This document shows positions 1-4,921 of a stretch of DNA of 5,415 nucleotides, piece by piece. The stretch covers positions 1 to 5,415 of the forward strand of contig CACXFE010000174.1 of NCBI GenBank assembly GCA_902766855.1. The letters run 5' to 3'. The notes beneath the pieces were generated by a model. The model was not told where the DNA came from. It searched no databases and was given only the letters and a program-made list of their open reading frames with translations. Numbering within the stretch: position 1 is the stretch's first letter; each line of letters begins with the position of its first letter. Both the position numbers and the translations under genes were made by a program. The stretch is from Oscillospiraceae bacterium. GTDB taxonomy: Bacteria; Bacillota; Clostridia; Oscillospirales; Acutalibacteraceae.

Positions 1-6
1 ATATGA

Positions 7-53
7 ATTCGAATGTATTTCAAAACATTCGAACACAAATTATTATATTCGTT
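7..53. repeat. TTCGAA-centred repeats, probable repressor operator
   Basis: A perfect 9-bp inverted repeat, TTCGAATGT (8-16) and ACATTCGAA (25-33), is separated by 8 bp. ATTCG also occurs three times at exact 20-bp steps (7-11, 27-31, 47-51). The first two copies are full TTCGAA palindromes; the third is degenerate (TTCGTT, 48-53). The third copy adjoins the -10 box of the leftward promoter, and the other two lie on and just downstream of its expected start. This position is typical of a repressor operator. The sequence does not match the operators I checked from memory (Gram-positive LexA, CIRCE, Rex, CtsR, PerR), so the regulator is unknown. Confidence 0.55.
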
Positions 54-70
54 TCTGAATGGGTTGTCAA
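42..70 (-). promoter_or_regulatory. Consensus sigma-A promoter firing leftward, off the window edge
   Basis: Read on the minus strand, TTGACA (65-70) is followed after exactly 17 bp by TATAAT (42-47). Both hexamers match the housekeeping sigma consensus perfectly. Transcription would begin near position 35 and run off the left edge, so the gene it drives is not visible. It is divergent from the yajC promoter, with about 85 bp between the two -35 boxes. The TTCGAA-type repeats at 7-53 cover its -10 region and initial transcribed region, which suggests that this very strong promoter is repressed. The motif match is direct; promoter activity is inferred. Confidence 0.75.
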
Positions 71-155
71 GAAAAAAATCCCGTTTTCCTTTTTTTATTA
101 AAAATCCGATTTTCAGAAGAAGTTGCCGCTTCTGCAAAAAATGTATAAATTGTGC

Positions 156-184
156 TTGAATTCTCGTCCCATATGCGGTATAAT
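156..184 (+). promoter_or_regulatory. Sigma-A promoter for yajC with A-rich upstream element
   Basis: TTGAAT (156-161) and a perfect TATAAT (179-184) are 17 bp apart. The start would lie near 191, giving a leader of about 24 nt before the yajC ATG at 215. The A/T-rich stretch at 136-150 sits directly upstream of the -35 box, where an UP element would be. Because these promoter elements overlap any upstream in-frame start (for example the GTG at 152), they also argue for the downstream yajC start. Confidence 0.72.
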
Positions 185-214
185 AATGCCATCAGCAATT
201 TTGGAGGAAAAATC

Positions 215-550
215 ATGCAGATTCATTTTCATCAATTAGCCGCCGCAAGCGGCACGGGCTCACCCCAAAATATCATTTTCATCGTTGTCTATTTGGTTGT
301 GATTTTAGGCGCGATGTATTTGATCATGATCCGCCCCCAGCGCAAAAAGCAAAAAGAAGAAAAGCAAATGCGTGAAAATTTACAGGTGGGGGATGAGATC
401 ATCACGATCGGCGGGATATACGGCCGTGTGATTTCATTGAAAGAAGATACTTTGGTGATCGAGTCCATCAGCGATCACAGCAAACTGACGATTGCGCGTT
501 GGGCTTTGCAAACCAACCGCACCGTACACGATGATACCCCTTCTAAATAA
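215..550 (+). CDS. yajC: YajC, Sec translocase accessory subunit
   Basis: Encodes a 111-residue YajC/YrbF-family protein, an inner-membrane partner of SecDF in the Sec translocon. A short N-terminal stretch is followed by one hydrophobic helix at about residues 19-39. Next comes the family hallmark IRPQRKK (39-45), a charged linker, and the small cytoplasmic domain opening LQVGDEIITIGGIYG (56-70). Length is normal for the family (about 85-120). The ATG at 215 is chosen because TTGGAGGA (201-208) sits just upstream and the promoter -10 ends at 184; the frame stays open back to 152, but that part overlaps the promoter. It is the first gene of a short unit with the membrane protein at 603. In many bacteria yajC lies beside queA/tgt or secD; here a divergent promoter lies upstream instead. 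YajC is usually dispensable and its exact role is poorly defined. Confidence 0.95.
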   Translation: MQIHFHQLAAASGTGSPQNIIFIVVYLVVILGAMYLIMIRPQRKKQKEEKQMRENLQVGDEIITIGGIYGRVISLKEDTLVIESISDHSKLTIARWALQTNRTVHDDTPSK

Positions 551-565
551 ATCGCATAATTGTTG

Positions 566-602
566 TCCCTCCCGAATATAGTGTATTCGGGAGGGATATT
601 TT
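566..602 (+). terminator. Intrinsic terminator after yajC, overlapping the next gene's RBS
   Basis: A perfect 13-bp inverted repeat pairs TCCCTCCCGAATA (566-578) with TATTCGGGAGGGA (584-596) around a 5-nt loop (TAGTG), followed by TATTTTAT. The stem is strong but the U-tract is short and broken by an A, so termination is probably partial. The 3' arm contains GGAGG (590-594), 8 nt before the ATG at 603, so the same hairpin would mask the ribosome binding site of the next gene in readthrough RNA. Confidence 0.75.
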
Positions 603-983
603 ATGAAGAAGGAGCGATTTGGAGTTCTTGAAAAACAACCGCCTGTTTTGTGGCTGAAAGCGGTGCTGATCGAAGCCGTTACCGCCTTTCTCGCGGTATT
701 GCTGTTTTCGGTGTTACTGCTGTTTGTGCCGGCGGGCTTTCGGTATGCCGCTTTTTTTGCTACGGTTTCCTTGGGAATCGGGTGCTTTTTCGCCGCTTTG
801 TTTACCGCGCGCAAAATAGGGAAGAAGGGCTGGCTGATCGGCCTTGCAGTGGGTGGTATCACCTTTCTTTTGGTTACGGCGATTGCCCTGCTTGCCGGCG
901 GCGGATTCACGGTTACCACGCTGTTTCGCATGGCGATATTATTGCTGTGTGCGCTGATCGGCGGGGTGCTGGGAGTGGGTTGA
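603..983 (+). CDS. DUF3792 / TIGR04086-family small membrane protein
   Basis: Encodes a 126-residue, almost wholly hydrophobic protein with four likely membrane helices at about residues 18-42, 47-68, 77-98 and 104-125. The basic loop TARKIGKKGWLIG (68-80) between helices 2 and 3, the glycine-rich helix 3 and the glycine-rich end resemble the TIGR04086/DUF3792 family. B. subtilis YrzE, as I recall, belongs to this family and is also encoded beside yajC, which supports the call. No function is established and no catalytic residues are visible. The ATG at 603 is the only start that keeps helix 1: the next in-frame Met is residue 110. GGAGG (590-594) gives ideal 8-nt spacing, but it is buried in the yajC terminator stem. 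The gene is followed by a strong terminator, so it ends the yajC unit. Family membership is from memory and loop and length similarity, not a search. Confidence 0.82.
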   Translation: MKKERFGVLEKQPPVLWLKAVLIEAVTAFLAVLLFSVLLLFVPAGFRYAAFFATVSLGIGCFFAALFTARKIGKKGWLIGLAVGGITFLLVTAIALLAGGGFTVTTLFRMAILLLCALIGGVLGVG

Positions 984-1021
984 TGACAACCGCAAATTGT
1001 ATGATGAACGCGATATTTTTC

Positions 1022-1058
1022 CGCTGCCGGCCGCTGGTTGATGGTTGGCGGCGTTTTT
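1022..1058 (+). terminator. Strong intrinsic terminator ending the yajC unit
   Basis: CGCTGCCGGCCG (1022-1033) pairs with TGGTTGGCGGCG (1042-1053) over 12 positions (8 Watson-Crick and 4 G-U) around an 8-nt loop, followed directly by TTTTT (1054-1058). There is no T-tract in the minus-strand sense, so it works rightward only. It lies about 38 nt after the stop of the DUF3792 gene and separates that unit from the rnj promoter. Confidence 0.82.
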
Positions 1059-1113
1059 GCAATACGGAAAATGAATAAAATTTTTGAATAAAGCGAATAT
1101 TATGATAAATTAC

Positions 1114-1143
1114 TTGACAAGTGATAGGAAATAATTGTAAAAT
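1114..1143 (+). promoter_or_regulatory. Sigma-A promoter for the rnj-rplI-dnaB-tilS operon
   Basis: A perfect -35 TTGACA (1114-1119) and a -10 TAAAAT (1138-1143, one mismatch) are 18 bp apart in an AT-rich stretch just after the preceding terminator. The start would be near 1150, leaving a leader of about 80 nt before the rnj ATG at 1229. No other convincing promoter is seen between here and 4921, so it probably drives all four downstream genes. Confidence 0.72.
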
Positions 1144-1166
1144 AAACTATATATATCTATCTATAC

Positions 1167-1193
1167 AAGATCGGTTGGGGTGTGATCGGTCTT
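1167..1193 (+). promoter_or_regulatory. Leader hairpin upstream of rnj
   Basis: AAGATCGGTT (1167-1176) can pair with GATCGGTCTT (1184-1193) in RNA over 10 positions, three of them G-U, around the loop GGGGTGT. The predicted mRNA 5' end before it (about 1150-1166) is an unpaired-looking run of TATA and CTAT units. There is no U-tract directly after the stem, so it is not an intrinsic terminator, and it matches no riboswitch I recognise. A role in controlling RNase J expression or mRNA stability is inference. Confidence 0.4.
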
Positions 1194-1228
1194 TCGTACA
1201 TAAAATAACCTTGGAGGAACCATTTTTC

Positions 1229-3070
1229 ATGAATGAAAAGAAAGAAGTAAACAAAAGAAAATCCACACCGAAACGCTATGGAAAGAACCTGAAAACATCC
1301 GCCGCTGTGACGGAGTCTGCAAGAAATTTTTCCGCAAAGAGAGGAGAGGCGCGTAAAAGCAATCCCCCGATGAGGAGAACGGGCGGGCAGCGCCGTTATG
1401 GCAAAGCACCAGAAAAACCGCTGAAAATCATTCCGCTTGGCGGACTTGGTGAGATCGGTAAAAACATCACGCTGTATGAATATGACGGGGATATGTTTTT
1501 GGTGGATTGCGGGATGGCGTTTCCCGATGAGGAAACCCCCGGTATTGACATTGTGATCCCGGATTTTACCTATGTGTTGGAAAATCGGGACAAAATCCGC
1601 GGGATGGTTGTCACGCACGGGCATGAAGATCATATCGGGGCGATCCCGTATCTTCTGCGCAATTTCAATCTGCCGATTTATGCCACGCGGCTTACAATCG
1701 GGCTGATTGAAGAAAAGTTGAAAGAACATCGCTTGCTTGCTCTTGCCGATCTGCATATCGCCAAACCCGGTGATGTGATCAAATTCGGCAAATTCTCGGT
1801 GGAGTTTATCCATGTAAACCATTCGATCCCGGATTCGGTCGGGTTTGCGATCTCCTGCCCGGCGGGCACCGTGATCCAAACCGGCGACTTTAAAATTGAC
1901 ACCACCCCGATCGACGATTATGTGATCGACATCGGGCGTTTTGCAGAGTACGGAAAAAAAGGTGTTTTGGCGCTGATGTCTGACTCGACCAATGCCGAGC
2001 GCCCGGGATTCACCGCATCGGAACGGTTGGTGGGAGAATCCTTCTCCACGCTGTTTAAAAAGGCGGAGGAACACCGCATCATTGTGGCAACCTTTTCTTC
2101 CAATATCCACCGGATTCAGCAGATCATAGATGAAGCGGCGCGCTGCGGCAGAAAAGTTGCGGTTTCAGGCAGAAGTATGCTGAATGTTGTTTCGGTTGCT
2201 TCGGAACTGGGATATTTAAAAGTACCGAAAAATGTTTTGATCGATATTGAAACGATCCGCAATATTCCGGATGACAAGTTGGTCATTATTACAACCGGCA
2301 GTCAGGGAGAGCCGCTTTCCGCGCTCCACCGGATCGCTTTTTCCGAGCATCGGCAGGTTGAAATCGTTCCCGGGGATATGATCATCATATCCGCCACACC
2401 CATACCGGGGAACGAAAAACTGGTTGGTCGGGTCGTCAATGAATTGATGAAGCGCGGCGCCAATGTGGTGTATGAACGGATGTATGATGTGCATGTGTCC
2501 GGTCATGCTTGCCAGGAAGAACTGAAACTGATGATGAGCGTGATCAAGCCGAAATACTTTATCCCGCTGCACGGGGAGCAAAAACACCTCATGAAGCACG
2601 CGGCGCTTGCGCGGCAAATGGGAATCCCCAATGAGAATATCCTGATCGCCGGGAACGGCAGTGTGATCGAGGTTTCGAAATCCCGCCTTTCTTCTTCGGA
2701 AGTGGTACAAGCCGGGCGCGTTTTGGTGGACGGGCTTGGTGTCGGCGATGTGGGCAGTATTGTCTTGCGGGATCGTAAACTGCTTTCGGATGACGGGGTC
2801 ATCATCGTGGCGCTTTCGATTGATCGGATCACCAAAGAAATTGTGGCGGGGCCGGATGTGGTAACGCGCGGATTTATTTATGTGAAAGAATCGGAAGAAC
2901 TGATCAAGGAGATCGATCAGTTGGTGCGGGATACGGTGGAATACAGTTTCAAAACCGGCAAGCCCGATTGGAATACGGTGAAAAACCGGATCAAAGAGCG
3001 CCTTTCCCGGTATATTACGGGGAAAACGCGCCGCAGCCCGATGATCATGCCAATCATTATGGAAGTATAG
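1229..3070 (+). CDS. rnj: Ribonuclease J (metallo-beta-lactamase/beta-CASP RNase)
   Basis: Encodes a 613-residue RNase J, a zinc-dependent 5'-3' exonuclease and endonuclease acting in mRNA decay and in rRNA and other RNA maturation. The metallo-beta-lactamase core starts near residue 64 (LKIIPLGGLGEIGKN) and carries HGHEDH (130-135), H198 in VNHSIPDS and D220 in TGDFKID, which supply metal ligands. The beta-CASP part shows SDSTNAERPG (251-260), ATFSSNIHR (287-295), GSQGEP (357-362), HVSGHA (422-427) and PLHGE (446-450). A C-terminal domain follows from about 500 and ends PMIMPIIMEV. All key residues are present. It is about 55-60 residues longer than B. subtilis RNase J1 (555) because of a Lys/Arg-rich, probably disordered N-terminus. 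The ATG at 1229 is chosen for GGAGG at 1213-1217 (11-nt spacing); the frame is open back to 1121, but that part contains the promoter and leader. First gene of its operon. Confidence 0.97.
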   Translation: MNEKKEVNKRKSTPKRYGKNLKTSAAVTESARNFSAKRGEARKSNPPMRRTGGQRRYGKAPEKPLKIIPLGGLGEIGKNITLYEYDGDMFLVDCGMAFPDEETPGIDIVIPDFTYVLENRDKIRGMVVTHGHEDHIGAIPYLLRNFNLPIYATRLTIGLIEEKLKEHRLLALADLHIAKPGDVIKFGKFSVEFIHVNHSIPDSVGFAISCPAGTVIQTGDFKIDTTPIDDYVIDIGRFAEYGKKGVLALMSDSTNAERPGFTASERLVGESFSTLFKKAEEHRIIVATFSSNIHRIQQIIDEAARCGRKVAVSGRSMLNVVSVASELGYLKVPKNVLIDIETIRNIPDDKLVIITTGSQGEPLSALHRIAFSEHRQVEIVPGDMIIISATPIPGNEKLVGRVVNELMKRGANVVYERMYDVHVSGHACQEELKLMMSVIKPKYFIPLHGEQKHLMKHAALARQMGIPNENILIAGNGSVIEVSKSRLSSSEVVQAGRVLVDGLGVGDVGSIVLRDRKLLSDDGVIIVALSIDRITKEIVAGPDVVTRGFIYVKESEELIKEIDQLVRDTVEYSFKTGKPDWNTVKNRIKERLSRYITGKTRRSPMIMPIIMEV

Positions 3071-3105
3071 GTCAACGCCCTTGGCGGATGAAAGGATGAA
3101 AGAAT

Positions 3106-3546
3106 ATGAAAGTTGTATTATTGCAGGATGTGAAAGGTTTAGGCAAAAAAGGGGAACTTTGCAACGCTTCTGACGGATATGCCCGCAATTTCCTTTTTCC
3201 GAAAAAATTGGCGGTAGAAGCGAATACTTCGGCGTTGAATGAATTGAAAAACCGCGAGGAAGCCAAAGCCCATCATCAAAAAGAGGAAATTGACGCGGCT
3301 AACCGTATCGCCGCGCAGTTGAACGGTAAAACCGTTTGCATTCAGGCCAAAGCGGGCTCCGGCGGCAAGTTGTTCGGTTCGGTCACGACCAAAGAGATCG
3401 CGGCGGCGATCGCGTCTTCCTTCGGTGTGGAGATCGACCGCAAGAAAATGTCCGCACCCGATATTAAGAATTTCGGAGAATATGAGGCTGAAATCAAACT
3501 GCATCAGGGCATTTCCGCGAAAATCACCGTGAAGGTAACGGAGTAA
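3106..3546 (+). CDS. rplI: 50S ribosomal protein bL9
   Basis: Encodes the 146-residue large-subunit protein bL9, which binds 23S rRNA through its N-terminal domain at the base of the L1 stalk and is linked to translational fidelity and frame maintenance. The N-domain signature GLGKKGELCNASDGYARNFL (11-30) is intact and followed by FPKKLA. A long charged connecting helix spans about residues 42-75. The C-domain shows KLFGSVTTKEIA (88-99) and a final strand segment ending AKITVKVTE. Length matches the family (about 148). The start is set by homology: methionine begins MKVVLLQDV, with AAAGGA (3091-3096) 9 nt upstream. It lies 35 nt after rnj and 4 nt before dnaB, so it is co-transcribed. The rplI-dnaB pairing is common in Firmicutes. 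The gdpP gene that often precedes rplI in this phylum is absent from this spot. Confidence 0.97.
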   Translation: MKVVLLQDVKGLGKKGELCNASDGYARNFLFPKKLAVEANTSALNELKNREEAKAHHQKEEIDAANRIAAQLNGKTVCIQAKAGSGGKLFGSVTTKEIAAAIASSFGVEIDRKKMSAPDIKNFGEYEAEIKLHQGISAKITVKVTE

Positions 3547-3550
3547 CGGC

Positions 3551-4921
3551 ATGAGTGAGGATAGATTGATCTACAATCTTGACGGAACGCGTCTGCCGTA
3601 TTCCGTGGAGGCGGAGCAATCCGTGTTAGGCTCGATTTTAATTGATCCGAAATGCCTGACGGAAATCGCACCGATGATGAAAACGGAATACTTCTATATC
3701 CCGCAGCATAAAGAAATTTATGCCGCGATGTCCTCCATGTTCGAATTGAGCCAGGTGATCGACTTTGTTTCCCTGCTTGAAAAATTAAAGCGGGACGGTG
3801 TGTATGACGACGCGGGCGGCAAGGCTTATTTGACCCAGTTGGTTCAAACGGTGCCGACCTCTGCCAATGTATTGACTTATGTTGCTATTGTGCGGGATCG
3901 TTACTATGCCCGCGCTTTGATGACGGCGGCACAGGATATTATCAAAGATGTCAATGAAAATGTGCAGGATTCAGGCAAACTGCTTGATTCCGCCGAACAG
4001 CGCATCTATGAGATCCGGCAGGGAAGAGAGATCAGCGGATTGACCCATATCAAGCAGGTGATCGAAACCGAAACTTACGATCGGCTTTCGAAACTGGCTG
4101 ACCCGGAGACCCGTAACGATTATGTCGGCATCCCTTGCGGAATCAGCGATCTTGATCGCATGATTACGGGGTTGAACAAATCCGATCTGATCATTTTAGG
4201 GGCGCGCCCCGGCATGGGAAAAACCTCGTTTGCCTTGAATATTGCGCGGAATGTGGCTATCAACGGCGGCAAAACCGTTTGCTTTTTCTCGCTTGAAATG
4301 ACGCGCGATCAATTAGCACAGCGCCTTCTTTCCAGCGAGGCAGGTATTAAAAGTGAAAAACTCCGCACGGGGGAGTTAGACCCGGATGAATGGACACGCC
4401 TTGCACAAGCGGGCGACCAACTTTCCAAGGCCGAGATTTATTTTGACGAAACCTCCTCCATTACGGTGCAGGAGATGAAGGCCAAATTGCTGCGCATGAA
4501 AAAGGTGGATTTGGTGATCGTGGATTATCTGGGATTGATGCATTCCGCCAGGCCGACCGAGAACCGCGTACAGGAAGTTTCGGAAATCACCCGTAATTTA
4601 AAAATTATGGCAAAAGAACTGAAAGTGCCGTTGATCGTATGCGCGCAGTTGTCCCGCGGGACCGAAACAAAGGGAAAATCTCATAAACCGATGCTTGCCG
4701 ATCTGCGGGAATCCGGCTCGATCGAGCAGGACGCGGACATTGTGCTGTTCCTTTACCGCGAAGCCTATTACGACGCTGAAAAGAAAGACGACCAGGACCG
4801 AAGCGATCAAGCGCATTCGGAGTGTATCGTTGCGAAAAACCGGCATGGAGAAGTCGGTACCGTGGAACTGCATTGGGATGCGCAGTATACCAGATTTACT
4901 TCTGTGGATGTGTTCAGATAA
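3551..4921 (+). CDS. dnaB: Replicative DNA helicase DnaB (DnaC in Bacillus)
   Basis: Encodes a 456-residue DnaB-family hexameric helicase that unwinds DNA at the replication fork and recruits primase. The N-terminal domain begins after RLPYSVEAEQSVLGS (14-28) and runs to about 155, followed by a linker around 163-185. The RecA-like SF4 domain carries Walker A GARPGMGKTS (217-226, K224), the catalytic glutamate in SLEM (E249), Walker B VDLVIVDY (D325), the sensor segment AQLSR (365-369, Q366), the DLRESGSIEQDAD block (384-396) and AKNRHG (428-433) with the expected Lys/Arg finger. No intein interrupts these motifs. Length is normal (440-470). One oddity is VDYLGLM (324-330), where most DnaB proteins that I recall have DYLQLM. 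The ATG at 3551 lies 4 nt after the rplI stop, and GGAG (3540-3543) inside the rplI end serves as RBS, so translation is likely coupled. Confidence 0.97.
   Translation: MSEDRLIYNLDGTRLPYSVEAEQSVLGSILIDPKCLTEIAPMMKTEYFYIPQHKEIYAAMSSMFELSQVIDFVSLLEKLKRDGVYDDAGGKAYLTQLVQTVPTSANVLTYVAIVRDRYYARALMTAAQDIIKDVNENVQDSGKLLDSAEQRIYEIRQGREISGLTHIKQVIETETYDRLSKLADPETRNDYVGIPCGISDLDRMITGLNKSDLIILGARPGMGKTSFALNIARNVAINGGKTVCFFSLEMTRDQLAQRLLSSEAGIKSEKLRTGELDPDEWTRLAQAGDQLSKAEIYFDETSSITVQEMKAKLLRMKKVDLVIVDYLGLMHSARPTENRVQEVSEITRNLKIMAKELKVPLIVCAQLSRGTETKGKSHKPMLADLRESGSIEQDADIVLFLYREAYYDAEKKDDQDRSDQAHSECIVAKNRHGEVGTVELHWDAQYTRFTSVDVFR

Noticed and set aside
28..53. LexA (SOS) box in the divergent promoter
   Set aside because: CGAAC and TTCG elements resemble half-sites of the Gram-positive LexA box, but the spacing and the arm order do not fit the compact 14-bp CGAAC-N4-GTTCG form.
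3..101. 32-codon plus-strand open frame starting ATG AAT TCG
   Set aside because: No ribosome binding site is visible, and the stretch coincides with the repeat array, a consensus minus-strand promoter and A/T tracts, so it is better read as regulatory DNA. A gene tail entering from the left cannot be fully excluded.
114..134. Hairpin CAGAAG / CTTCTG upstream of yajC as a terminator
   Set aside because: The stem is only 6 bp with a 9-nt loop, has no T-tract on either strand, and lies upstream of both divergent start sites, so neither visible promoter would transcribe it.
152..214. N-terminal extension of YajC from the GTG at 152
   Set aside because: These bases hold the -35 and -10 boxes and the expected transcription start, and the good ribosome binding site at 201-208 points to the ATG at 215.
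434..931. 165-codon minus-strand open frame across yajC and the DUF3792 gene
   Set aside because: It crosses the yajC terminator and is antisense to two genes with good family matches. The translation is low-complexity and unrecognised.
650..1078. 142-codon plus-strand frame overlapping the DUF3792 gene
   Set aside because: It is a shifted reading of the membrane protein gene, has many Arg and Cys residues, and runs through the strong terminator at 1022-1058.
1150..1228. Riboswitch or T-box in the rnj leader
   Set aside because: The leader is only about 80 nt, with one simple hairpin and no recognisable aptamer core, T-box sequence or terminator/antiterminator pair.
1157..2110. 317-codon open frame on the minus strand inside rnj
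   Set aside because: It lies antisense to a clearly conserved RNase J gene. Its Cys/His/Phe/Arg-rich translation resembles no family I know and looks like a complement-frame shadow. No minus-strand promoter or ribosome binding site stands out.
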